A stretch of DNA of 64,000 bases, taken from assembly GCA_964624065.1 (NCBI GenBank), contig CAZUWF010000002.1, forward strand, positions 62,001 through 126,000. The letters are read 5' to 3'. Below are positions 52,892-61,218 of this stretch, piece after piece. Numbering within the stretch: position 1 is the first letter of the stretch; each line of letters starts with the position of its first letter. The notes beneath the pieces were generated by a model, which searched no databases, was not told the origin of the DNA, and worked only from the letters and a program-made list of their open reading frames with translations. The translations under genes and the position numbers were made by a program. The DNA is from UBA7960 sp964624065 (GTDB taxonomy: Bacteria > Bacteroidota > Bacteroidia > Bacteroidales > UBA7960).

Positions 52892-54448
52892 TTACTTTTT
52901 CTTACGACCTTCTTTTATGGATTCTTCCAGTTTGTTTTCAATGCGGGCAAGCTCCTCCTCGTAAAAATGACTGTCGTTTTTGTAGGGTTTTAGGTTTACG
53001 ATGGTATTTTCCTTTTCATCGTAATGGGCGAGGTAAACCTTGTCCATCCACTCCATATTTCGACCTTCGTTAAACTTAAGGGCAAATAGTTTCTCTCCCG
53101 GCAAGTCAACCGTACCTAATAAGGAAATCTTACCAGCCGATGAAGTTTGGGTAATGTACCTCGAGGGGCGGCTCAAAGAAGGCAGCTCTCGGTAAATCTT
53201 GCTGAAAATCTTGTCTATCTCGGCTACTGGCTGGTTAAAGTAGTGAAACTCTCCCGTGGGCCTGGCAAGGTACATCGAGTGGAATCCAACACCAAGCATC
53301 GAAAGAACATTGCCCAAATCAATCCAGTTTTGTGCCGATCTATCAACATCAACCTCGCCATTTTCTTTGGTGAAAAGGCTAATGTGGTTCATCACGGGGC
53401 TTTGACTCTTTATGGTAACTCCGTGTGCTTTGAGCCTCCTAATGGCTGCAATGGTACTCAGGTTTAGAACTTCGCGCGGGGTTGAAAAATGCGACATGAA
53501 AGCCAGTTGTATACCGTTGTCATACAGCTTTTTAAAAAGCTTGAGCATTGGGTCAAATTCGGGTGTGATAACATATTCTGGATGGAATGTCAACACTCTT
53601 GTTCCCAACCTGATAGTTTTTATGTGGTTTAGGTCTTTTCGTTCTATTATGGGGTTAATGTACTCTGCAAATCGCTCAGGTTTCAAGTAACCTGCGTCAC
53701 CTCCCGTAATAAGTAAATCGGTTACTTCCTTGTGGTCTTTAAGGTATTCGTGAATTTGGTTAACGTCTTTTTGCAAGAACATATCATCATCGCCGCGTAC
53801 CTGTGCATGTCTGAAACAGTAGTTGCAAAAGGCAAAGCAATTCTGGGTTTGAACGTCGAAAACAAGCTTGCATTGAGGGTACTTGTGCTGGCTACCTTCT
53901 ACAACTTCAACCTCCCCGTCTTCGTTAATAAACGTTGGTTTGTTAAGCTGCTGCTTGCCATCGTGCGGATTGGTTTCCTTGATGTAATCCTTCACAATCT
54001 GGTCTTTTTCCTCTTCGGTTTTTGCCGCAAGGTAAGCCTTTGTAACATCCTGCCTTATCATTCCTGGTTGCGGAAAAACAAGTTGAAAAACCGAGTCCTT
54101 TTCAAACTTTGCCCACTTGATGGTGTTGAGAACGTGCTTGGTGGCCATAAACCTGTAAACCTTGATGAAGAGTTCACGTTCTTGGTGGTGACCAATGTCG
54201 AAACCATTTTCTTCGAGGATTTTCACGATTTCTCTGTAACCTTTAAGACCACTGTATTTGGGCTTGTCGGTAAAGTGGAATACCTCCTCTTCGGCAATAC
54301 CTGAATGCTGTGGATAGGCTGCCTGCAATCGATTCAAAACGCCTACCGGAAGAAGGTTCTCCTTTTCAATTATTTCCCTGGTTTCGGAACTGTAGTTGTA
54401 CCGGTCAATCAGTGCTTGGCACTTTTGTGGTGAGATGATTTGATTCAT
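52892..54448 (-). CDS. KamA-family radical SAM amino acid 2,3-aminomutase, altered substrate pocket
   Basis: 518 residues from ATG 54448; the upstream TTG at 54520 lies in the promoter element and was rejected. The 4Fe-4S/SAM motif is CFAFCNYC (Cys204, 208, 211), followed by Arg213, which aligns with the alpha-carboxylate-binding arginine of lysine 2,3-aminomutase (LAM). ITGGDAGYL is the GGD motif, and Lys440 (SSAGKISLL) aligns with the PLP lysine of LAM. In an ungapped by-eye alignment, LAM Asp293 and Asp330, which bind the lysine side-chain amine, are Arg396 and Thr433 here. Glutamate 2,3-aminomutase makes comparable changes. It probably moves an alpha-amino group to the beta carbon of an amino acid that is not lysine. 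First gene of the operon. No KamDE, Kdd or Kce genes are present. Confidence 0.85.
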   Translation of the reverse strand: MNQIISPQKCQALIDRYNYSSETREIIEKENLLPVGVLNRLQAAYPQHSGIAEEEVFHFTDKPKYSGLKGYREIVKILEENGFDIGHHQERELFIKVYRFMATKHVLNTIKWAKFEKDSVFQLVFPQPGMIRQDVTKAYLAAKTEEEKDQIVKDYIKETNPHDGKQQLNKPTFINEDGEVEVVEGSQHKYPQCKLVFDVQTQNCFAFCNYCFRHAQVRGDDDMFLQKDVNQIHEYLKDHKEVTDLLITGGDAGYLKPERFAEYINPIIERKDLNHIKTIRLGTRVLTFHPEYVITPEFDPMLKLFKKLYDNGIQLAFMSHFSTPREVLNLSTIAAIRRLKAHGVTIKSQSPVMNHISLFTKENGEVDVDRSAQNWIDLGNVLSMLGVGFHSMYLARPTGEFHYFNQPVAEIDKIFSKIYRELPSLSRPSRYITQTSSAGKISLLGTVDLPGEKLFALKFNEGRNMEWMDKVYLAHYDEKENTIVNLKPYKNDSHFYEEELARIENKLEESIKEGRKKK

Positions 54449-54517
54449 TAATTTGATGTATTTTGGGATTCGATAATAGTCGGCAGGCAACAGTTTTGGG
54501 GTATTCGAAAACTGCCG

Positions 54518-54525
54518 CAAATTTA
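54518..54525 (-). promoter_or_regulatory. TAnnTTTG -7 element for the aminomutase operon
   Basis: TAAATTTG on the minus strand, 69 bases before the ATG at 54448. A TTTAGGG further upstream is only a partial -33 match. Confidence 0.5.
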
Positions 54526-54748
54526 TGAATTTAAAGTAGATTACCCTAAAATTTCTAATGTAATTTTTGGGGTTTCGACCCCTAAGATCTGTAAATGTAT
54601 TAGGTCTAGGAAATTTTTTATTCGATTTTTTATTGTGAAAGGTAATTGACTTTTGGAAATTAGTGAACCTTGTGCTTGGTTTGCCTCCATTGGGTTTATC
54701 GGGGTATGGTTAATTGGTTGTGGAACAAAGTTTCACCAAGGAAAGTAG

Positions 54749-55528
54749 TTAATCCAATTTAATTATAAACCTATCCGCATCCAACCAAACCGGAAATTTG
54801 TCCCTGAATCTATTTAGTTCTTCAAGGTCGAGTTGAGCTGTAAAAAGCTCTTGGGAATCATTGGTTGCCTTGTACAATTCCTTTCCTTTAGGGTCAATGA
54901 CCATAGACTCACCAAGGTATTGAAGCCCGTTGCCATCAGTGCCAACCCTATTCACTGCCACCACGTAGCATTGATTCTCCACAGCGCGGGCGCAAAGCAA
55001 GGTTTTCCAAACTTCATGTCTGGGCGCCGGCCAGTTGGCCACCAAGAAAATGGCATCGTAGTCGTTTTGGTTGCGCAGCCAAACAGGAAACCTCAAGTCG
55101 TAGCAAATTGCAAGCAGTATTCGAAGGTTTGCGTGTTGTATCACCACCCGTCGGTTACCTGCGTTGAATGCCCCTCCTTCCCTTTCGAAAACAAAAAGGT
55201 GCCTCTTGTCGTAATAACTAATCTTTCCGTTGGGCTCGACCCACACAAACCTGTTGAAGGTTTTTTCAGCATCCCTAACAGTAAGCGAGCCCCCAATGGC
55301 AAATCCGGTGGTGTTTGAAATTTTGTTCATCCAGCCAATCGTACGACCATGCATAGTTTCGGCAAACTTGGCTTTGTTCATCGTAAAACCAGTTGAGAAC
55401 ATTTCTGGTAGCAACACGGAGTTGGTTGACCTTGGAGATTTTAATATTTTCTCCTCAAGGTCGAAGAGGTTTTTGTCAACGTCCTCCCAGTGTGTGTTTG
55501 GCTGTATTATGGTTACTTTATACGACAT
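54749..55528 (-). CDS. Nitrilase-superfamily omega-amidase (YafV/Nit2-like)
   Basis: 259 residues with the Glu-Lys-Cys triad: Glu in VLLPEMFSTGFTMN, Lys in SYYDKRHLFVFE and Cys in LLAICYDLRFPVWLRN. The LPEMFSTGFTMN and HLFVFEREGG stretches are those of YafV/Nit2 omega-amidases, which hydrolyse 2-oxoglutaramate or 2-oxosuccinamate produced by glutamine and asparagine transaminases. ATG 55528 (MSYKVTIIQPNTHWED) is preferred to a TTG 13 codons upstream that overlaps the promoter element. It lies upstream of the aminomutase operon but is separated by about 220 bases. Confidence 0.88.
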   Translation of the reverse strand: MSYKVTIIQPNTHWEDVDKNLFDLEEKILKSPRSTNSVLLPEMFSTGFTMNKAKFAETMHGRTIGWMNKISNTTGFAIGGSLTVRDAEKTFNRFVWVEPNGKISYYDKRHLFVFEREGGAFNAGNRRVVIQHANLRILLAICYDLRFPVWLRNQNDYDAIFLVANWPAPRHEVWKTLLCARAVENQCYVVAVNRVGTDGNGLQYLGESMVIDPKGKELYKATNDSQELFTAQLDLEELNRFRDKFPVWLDADRFIIKLD

Positions 55529-55564
55529 GAAGTGGGTTGGGTTAAGGGATTGGGTAATTATTTG

Positions 55565-55572
55565 CAAAGGTA
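55565..55572 (-). promoter_or_regulatory. TAnnTTTG -7 element for the omega-amidase gene
   Basis: TACCTTTG on the minus strand, 36 bases before the ATG at 55528. Confidence 0.6.
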
Positions 55573-55677
55573 GCTTTTCAAACTAATTCCTTGATCTTGG
55601 TTTTCCTTGGAAAAGATCCATTTGGTTGTTTTTTGTTCTTTGCCTGGCTCATTTTTCATTTCACATCCATTTTTTTG

Positions 55678-55685
55678 TACTTTTG
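55678..55685 (+). promoter_or_regulatory. TAnnTTTG -7 element for the P-loop kinase/dCMP deaminase pair
   Basis: TACTTTTG, 20 bases before the ATG at 55706; it lies inside the longer open frame and so fixes the start. Confidence 0.6.
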
Positions 55686-55705
55686 AGAATCATTATTTTG
55701 CTTCT

Positions 55706-56269
55706 ATGGTCGTTATAGGAATTACTGGGACGATTGGTGCGGGCAAGGGGACTGTGGTTGATTTCCTTGTTGAACAAAAAGGATTTGTCCATTTCTCCGC
55801 CCGTGAGTTCATTGCTCGCACCATCCTCGAACGTGGTTTAACTGTTAACCGAGATACGCTTACTGCAATTGGCAACGAAATAAGGGCAAACAACCATCCG
55901 GGTTATGTTATTGAAGCCCTCTACAACCAGGCGACCCAAGATGGTAAGAACTGCATAATTGAAAGTGTTCGAACCTTGGGTGAAATTGAAATATTGCGCA
56001 CAAAATCCAATTTTTTCTTGCTTGCCGTGGATGCCCGACCAAGGCTGCGTTTCAATAGGATCAGGAAGCGCAAGTCGGAGACTGATAATGTTGATTTCGA
56101 AACATTTTTGGCAAACGAAAAAAGAGAAATGCATTCCAGCGACCCTACCAAGCAAAACCTCTCTGCCTGCATTGCCCAAGCCGATTTCATAATTTCAAAC
56201 AATGGCACCGTTGAGGAAATGGTAAAGCAATTAAAAAACTTCCTAATTCGCCTTCCGCTCGATGAATGA
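55706..56269 (+). CDS. P-loop NMP-kinase-like protein
   Basis: 187 residues. Walker A VIGITGTIGAGKGTVVDFLV at the N-terminus; HFSAREFIARTILERG, NCIIESVRTLGEIEILR (strand with Glu in a Walker B-like place) and LLAVDARPRLRFNRIRKRKS, an arginine-rich lid. It resembles dephospho-CoA kinase/adenylate-kinase folds but matches neither CoaE nor Adk fully. Its last codons overlap the start of the dCMP deaminase gene by eight bases. From memory, fungal dCMP deaminases carry a similar P-loop domain at the N-terminus, so a nucleotide-linked role with the deaminase is plausible. Confidence 0.75.
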   Translation: MVVIGITGTIGAGKGTVVDFLVEQKGFVHFSAREFIARTILERGLTVNRDTLTAIGNEIRANNHPGYVIEALYNQATQDGKNCIIESVRTLGEIEILRTKSNFFLLAVDARPRLRFNRIRKRKSETDNVDFETFLANEKREMHSSDPTKQNLSACIAQADFIISNNGTVEEMVKQLKNFLIRLPLDE

Positions 56270-56771
56270 ATTCAAAAGCCAACAAGGTCCTCCTAAAAAT
56301 CGCCCCCCCTGGGACGACTATTTTATGGAAATTGCCAACACCGTTAGCAAGCGGGCTACTTGCGATCGCGGCCGAAGTGGTTGTGTGATTGTTCGCGATA
56401 GGCAAATACTCGTAACAGGCTATGTTGGGTCGCCCATAGGGCTGCCTCACTGCGATGATGTAGGGCACCAGTTAAAAAAGGTATTCCACGAAGATGGTAG
56501 CTTTACAACACACTGCGTGCGCACCGTGCATGCGGAGCAAAATGCCATCTGCCAGGCAGCCAGGAAAGGGGTTAGCATTGACGGCGCAACCCTTTACTGC
56601 CGAATGACTCCGTGTAGGGTTTGCGCAATGCTAATTATCAACTGTGGAATAAAAAGGGTGGTTTGCGAACGCAAGTACCACGTAGGAGAAGAATCAGAGC
56701 AAATGTTTGCCGATGCTGGCGTAGAATTGAATTATTTTTCTGATGAAGTGGTAAAATACAGCATGCAGTGA
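56262..56771 (+). CDS. Deoxycytidylate (dCMP) deaminase
   Basis: 169 residues, zinc-dependent deaminase making dUMP for dTMP synthesis. Zinc and proton-transfer residues in RTVHAEQNAICQAAR (His, Glu) and MTPCRVCAMLII (two Cys). The N-terminal PPWDDYFMEIANTVSKRATC and VTGYVGSPIGLPHC segments are typical of ComEB/DCD1-like dCMP deaminases. Eight-base overlap with the P-loop kinase gene indicates coupled translation. Confidence 0.92.
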   Translation: MNEFKSQQGPPKNRPPWDDYFMEIANTVSKRATCDRGRSGCVIVRDRQILVTGYVGSPIGLPHCDDVGHQLKKVFHEDGSFTTHCVRTVHAEQNAICQAARKGVSIDGATLYCRMTPCRVCAMLIINCGIKRVVCERKYHVGEESEQMFADAGVELNYFSDEVVKYSMQ

Positions 56772-56890
56772 ACGGCGAAAAGTGAAGAGTTAGAGCAAGG
56801 AATTGAGTGTAAATATTCGGAACAGTAAAATTTAAAAAGGATCAATTCTTAACTGCTCATCCCCCATCCCAAACAACACATTGCAGTACA

Positions 56891-57877
56891 TTAATCGAAT
56901 ATCTTTACCTGGGTTTCTGCCGTTGAGCTTACGAACCCCCTGAACATTGCTGTAGTATTGAAGGGCATTGAGATGTTTCCATCCTTGTCAACGGCAATAA
57001 TTCCCCCGTTTGCCCCTTGATTTTTCAACACCTCCAAAACTACACGTTCTGCCGCCTTGCTCAGGGATTGGCCGCCGTACATCATACGAGCAGATATATC
57101 GTGTGCCACAACGTTGCGTATGAAAAATTCGCCGTGCCCTGTTGCCGAAACGGCGCAAGATTTATTGTTGGCGTAATTTCCCGCCCCAATAATTGGGCTA
57201 TCGCCTATCCTTCCATACCTTTTGCCAAGCATCCCGCCGGTAGAAGTTGCCGCCGCCAGGTTACCGTTCAAATCTAGCGCCACAGCACCCACTGTTCCTC
57301 TTTTTTGGTCATCGTTTTCATGACCTCTAAGTTGAAATCTTTCCTGATTCATACGCCTAAACTGATCCCACCTCTTCTGGTCGAAGAAGTAAGATGGCTC
57401 AACTATCTCCAGACCTTGTTCGAAGGAAAATTGTTCGGCTCCCCTTCCGGTAAGCATAACGTGTGGCGATTCCTCCATCACTTTGCGGGCTGCAAGGATT
57501 GGATTCTTAACGGTTGTGATTCCGGCTACAGCCCCTGCATTCATTGTGGCTCCATCCATTATTGAGGCATCAAGCTCGTTGGTACCATTGTAGGTGAAAA
57601 CGGCTCCCCTACCTGCATTGAACAATGGAGAATCTTCAAGAATTACCACTGCAGCAACAACAGCATCAATGCTACTTCCTCCGGTTTTCAATACCTCTTC
57701 ACCGGCGTTTAGGGCCTCTTGAAGTTTTGAAAGGTATTCCTTCTCCAGTTCGGGTGATATATTTTCACGATTGATATTTCCGGATCCACCGTGTATTACC
57801 AAGGCGTACCTGCCCGAAGCAAGGGAGTGTAACGAAATGGATACCCAAACCACTAAAAAAAGGGAAGCAGTTTTCAT
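56891..57877 (-). CDS. Isoaspartyl peptidase/L-asparaginase (plant-type, Ntn hydrolase)
   Basis: 328 residues with a signal peptide (SLFLVVWVSISLHSLASG), so exported. The autocleavage site precedes Thr195 in QKRGTVGAVALD, the nucleophile of type 2 asparaginases. Also ALVIHGGSG, LFNAGRGAVFTYNGTNELDA and GATMNAGAVAGIT. It frees aspartate from beta-aspartyl peptides and asparagine. It starts nine bases after the ompH-like gene on the same strand and is probably co-transcribed. Confidence 0.93.
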   Translation of the reverse strand: MKTASLFLVVWVSISLHSLASGRYALVIHGGSGNINRENISPELEKEYLSKLQEALNAGEEVLKTGGSSIDAVVAAVVILEDSPLFNAGRGAVFTYNGTNELDASIMDGATMNAGAVAGITTVKNPILAARKVMEESPHVMLTGRGAEQFSFEQGLEIVEPSYFFDQKRWDQFRRMNQERFQLRGHENDDQKRGTVGAVALDLNGNLAAATSTGGMLGKRYGRIGDSPIIGAGNYANNKSCAVSATGHGEFFIRNVVAHDISARMMYGGQSLSKAAERVVLEVLKNQGANGGIIAVDKDGNISMPFNTTAMFRGFVSSTAETQVKIFD

Positions 57878-57886
57878 TACTTAAAC

Positions 57887-58558
57887 TTATTGGTTTTTCG
57901 AATCGTATTCGGCATTGAGCATTTCCAAAACTTCTTGGGTTATATCATGCTTGTCGTTGACATAATACATGCCAAAGATCGGCGTGTACCTCAAAACGAA
58001 ATCGTACTCCCTGGTTAGATTGTACCTTTCGAAGAAGTCCTGAAGCACCTTCATAACCTCGTCCATCATATCCTTTTCCCTTTTGGCCAACCGGTCTTGA
58101 TATGATTCTGCCAATTGCCCGAGTTCTTGCTGACGACGTCCGAGTTCCTTTTCCTTTGCCTGCAATACATCTGCTGATGCAGACCCAGCCTGGGCATCCT
58201 TTTGAAATTTCTGAACATCGTCCTGAAATGCTCTTTGCCTTTTTGTTATATCGGCCTCCAATCTCTTTTGCTCCTGCTCAAGATCGGTTCTAAACTTTGC
58301 GGCAAGCTTGAAATCTTGATTGAAGGTATCGGCGTTGATGTATGCAATCTTAAGGGCCAAACCTTTTTTTTCCAATTCGCCTGTTTGGTTAGGAGCTTCA
58401 TTTTCTTTCGCACTTTTCGAAAAAAAGAACAATCCGTAAAGCACTAATATCATTACAAGCATTATGGCATTTAGGATGGTAAGGTATTTTATCCTTTTGC
58501 TTCCATTTGGTTTCTCCTCGACGGTAATTTGAGGGGTTTCAATATTTTCTATTGACAT
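57887..58558 (-). CDS. Membrane-anchored OmpH/Skp-like protein
   Basis: 223 residues: a short cytosolic head, one membrane helix at about 24-46 (YLTILNAIMLVMILVLYGLF), then an OmpH/Skp-like domain starting IAYINADTFNQDFKLAAKF with long coiled coils (EQEQKRLEADITKRQRAFQD; KEKELGRRQQELGQLAESYQ) and a C-terminal beta segment (YDFVLRYTPIFGMYYVND). Soluble Skp is a periplasmic chaperone of outer-membrane proteins. The uncleaved-looking anchor suggests a membrane-bound version. Upstream of the asparaginase gene. Confidence 0.82.
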   Translation of the reverse strand: MSIENIETPQITVEEKPNGSKRIKYLTILNAIMLVMILVLYGLFFFSKSAKENEAPNQTGELEKKGLALKIAYINADTFNQDFKLAAKFRTDLEQEQKRLEADITKRQRAFQDDVQKFQKDAQAGSASADVLQAKEKELGRRQQELGQLAESYQDRLAKREKDMMDEVMKVLQDFFERYNLTREYDFVLRYTPIFGMYYVNDKHDITQEVLEMLNAEYDSKNQ

Positions 58559-58769
58559 TTTATTGTTTTTTTTTATTGGGATTGATTATTAAAATGAAAT
58601 TAATCTGCATTCAAGTTGAAGCTTATCATCTTAAGAAATTAACTATTTAATGATCGACTGCTTTTCTTTGACACGCTTAAAGAATCTAACCGTCTTGATT
58701 CACGCTTTAGCAAAACATTGTTTCACCAAGCACCGGACAAAGTTACGCAAATAAAATAAGTTTTAATGA

Positions 58770-60968
58770 TTAGTTGCCCATTTCCGAAAGGAACCTAATT
58801 CTTACGAGTCTTACCTCTTCTTCCGAAAAGTCATCCTCACCAAGTTCTTGAAGGGCTGTTTTGTAGCAGTCTGTTTCGGCGGTTTTGAAGAAATCGAAAA
58901 TCTCTTCCTCCTTATCGGGCTCAATTACTTGATTAATGAAATACCTGATGTCAATTCGCGTGCCTGAGGCAACAATGCTCTCGATTTCCGTAAGGAGTTC
59001 GTCGAAGTCAATTCCTTTCGAAATTGCCATATCGTCGAGCATAATTTTTCGGTCAATACTTTGGATAATGTAAACCTTGAGGCCCGATTTGTTTACCACC
59101 GATTTAACCACCATATCCAGCGGCCTTTCAATATCGTTTTCTTCAACGTAGCGAGCAATAAGGTCAACAAATGGCTTTCCGAACTTTAGGGCTTTTCCTG
59201 TCCCTACCCCAGTGATGTTCTTGAGTTCTTCGATGTTTAGGGGGTACTGGATGGCCATATCTTCGAGCGATGGATCCTGGAATATGACGAAAGGAGGGAG
59301 ACTGTTCTTGCGGGCGATCTCTTTGCGAAGGTCCTTTAAAAGGGCAAACAAAACTTTGTCGGTAGCACTGGTTCCTTGACCAATTGCCGAAACATTGACT
59401 TCTGAATCAGGATTGTCGTAGTCGTGGTCCTTACTCATTTTAATTGAACGCGGGTTTGCAAGGTACTCCTTTCCTGCCTTTGTCACCTTTATGGTGCCGT
59501 ATTCTTCGATGTCTTTGGAAAGCAAACGCTCCACCAGGCACTGCCTTATTACGGCGTTCCAGAACTTCTCGTCATGGTCAGCACCTTTGCCAAATACCTC
59601 CAATTGATGATGTTTGCAAGTTTTTACTGGGGTTGTTGCTTTTCCCATGATTACGCTTATGATGTGTTTTGGTTTATATAGTTGTTTTATTGCTATGACG
59701 GTTTCAATCAAGGTGCAAATATACTCCTCACCCTCAAATTTTTCTTTTGGGTTTAGACAATTATCGCACGATCCACAGTTTTCCTGATGGTAAACTTCTC
59801 CGAAGTAATGCAAGAGAGTTTTTCGCCTACAAATTGCAGATTCGGCGTAAGAAACTGCTTCGAGAAGCAAATGTAATCCAATTTCTTGTTCGGACAATAA
59901 CTTGTCTTTAAGAAATTTTTCGAATTTTTGAATGTCTTCGTAATTGTAAAATGCCACGCAGTTGCCCTCGCCACCATCGCGCCCCGATCGACCGGTTTCT
60001 TGGTAGTAGGCTTCGAGGCTTTTTGGCATATCGTAGTGAATCACGTAGCGAACGTCGGGCTTGTCGATGCCCATTCCAAAGGCAATGGTGGCAACTATCA
60101 CGTCAACATCCTCCATCAAAAACCGATCCTGATTGTTTACCCTAACGGCGGATTCAAGGCCTGCGTGGTACGGCAGTGCCCTTATTCCGTTTACCTGGAA
60201 AGTCTCGGCAAGCTCTTCAACCTTTTTTCGGCTGAGACAGTAAACGATACCTGACTTGTTTTCTTGTGACTTGATGTACTTTATTACGTCTTTTATTGAG
60301 TTGCTAGTCTTGGGTCTTACCTCGTAGTATAAATTTGGTCTGTTAAAGGAGGCTTTGAACTCCCTAGCATACAGCATGTCGAGGTTTTTCTGGATGTCTC
60401 TCTGTACTTTTGGGGTGGCTGTGGCCGTAAGTGCAATTATGGGAATCTTTTTTCCCAACGAGTTAATCACGAACCTAAGCTTCCTGTATTCGGGCCTAAA
60501 ATCGTGCCCCCATTCCGAAATGCAGTGTGCCTCGTCAATTGCCATAAACGAAATGTTAATTTCGCGCAGGAATTCAATGTTTTCTTCCTTGCATAGAGAC
60601 TCGGGTGCTACGTAGAGCAACTTGGTCAGCCCATCTCGAAGGTCTTGCTTTACTTGCATTATCTCGAGCCTGGTGAGCGATGAATTAAGAACGTGAGCAA
60701 TACCATCGTAACTTGCAAAGTTGCGAATGGCGTCAACCTGGTTCTTCATAAGTGCAATGAGTGGCGAAACCACAATTGCAGTACCTTCGCTTATCAAAGC
60801 CGGCAACTGGTAACACAAAGACTTACCACCGCCCGTAGGCATTATAACAAAAGAATCGCCGTTGTGAAGAAGGTGCTTGATGATTTCTTCCTGCTCGCCC
60901 TTGAACTTGTCAAACCCAAAAATCTCTTTTAAAAGAGAACCTAGCGAAATGTCGCTTTTTACCTCCAT
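58770..60968 (-). CDS. recQ: ATP-dependent DNA helicase RecQ
   Basis: 732 residues. Walker A with Lys49 (MPTGGGKSLCYQLPA), DEAH box at 145-148 (MAIDEAHCISEWGHDFR), motif VI region ETGRSGRDG, the RecQ-Ct zinc-binding cysteines (CRRKTLLHYFGE; CGSCDNC) and a winged-helix domain. An HRDC domain follows (LRKEIARKNSLPPFVIFQD). The C-terminal about 110 residues are an extra helical tail found in Bacteroidota RecQ. Acts in recombination and repair. Monocistronic, divergent from lptB. Confidence 0.96.
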   Translation of the reverse strand: MEVKSDISLGSLLKEIFGFDKFKGEQEEIIKHLLHNGDSFVIMPTGGGKSLCYQLPALISEGTAIVVSPLIALMKNQVDAIRNFASYDGIAHVLNSSLTRLEIMQVKQDLRDGLTKLLYVAPESLCKEENIEFLREINISFMAIDEAHCISEWGHDFRPEYRKLRFVINSLGKKIPIIALTATATPKVQRDIQKNLDMLYAREFKASFNRPNLYYEVRPKTSNSIKDVIKYIKSQENKSGIVYCLSRKKVEELAETFQVNGIRALPYHAGLESAVRVNNQDRFLMEDVDVIVATIAFGMGIDKPDVRYVIHYDMPKSLEAYYQETGRSGRDGGEGNCVAFYNYEDIQKFEKFLKDKLLSEQEIGLHLLLEAVSYAESAICRRKTLLHYFGEVYHQENCGSCDNCLNPKEKFEGEEYICTLIETVIAIKQLYKPKHIISVIMGKATTPVKTCKHHQLEVFGKGADHDEKFWNAVIRQCLVERLLSKDIEEYGTIKVTKAGKEYLANPRSIKMSKDHDYDNPDSEVNVSAIGQGTSATDKVLFALLKDLRKEIARKNSLPPFVIFQDPSLEDMAIQYPLNIEELKNITGVGTGKALKFGKPFVDLIARYVEENDIERPLDMVVKSVVNKSGLKVYIIQSIDRKIMLDDMAISKGIDFDELLTEIESIVASGTRIDIRYFINQVIEPDKEEEIFDFFKTAETDCYKTALQELGEDDFSEEEVRLVRIRFLSEMGN

Positions 60969-61124
60969 TATAACATTATTAAAACTAAAAAACGCCTTCA
61001 GCGTTTTGCAAAATAAAATTAAACTTTTTTTCCATCCAAATTACATCCTGAATAAAAAAAGTGCAAAATAGCACTTATTGGTCCTTATTTCCTCTTTTGA
61101 AAAAACCCGTGTCGTTTTTTTTGC

Positions 61125-61132
61125 TATGTTTG
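61125..61132 (+). promoter_or_regulatory. TAnnTTTG -7 element for lptB
   Basis: TATGTTTG, 86 bases before the lptB ATG. Confidence 0.5.
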
Positions 61133-61218
61133 CCCAAGTTTTTATTGGCCGTAGCACGCGCACAAGGATTTTTTGCTTGAGGGGTAAACTGCAAAAACCA
61201 AATAATAATGATTGATCT

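Noticed and set aside
52892..54448. Classical lysine 2,3-aminomutase of lysine fermentation
   Set aside because: The lysine side-chain Asp pair is replaced, and no kamDE, kdd, kce or kal genes are present in the operon.
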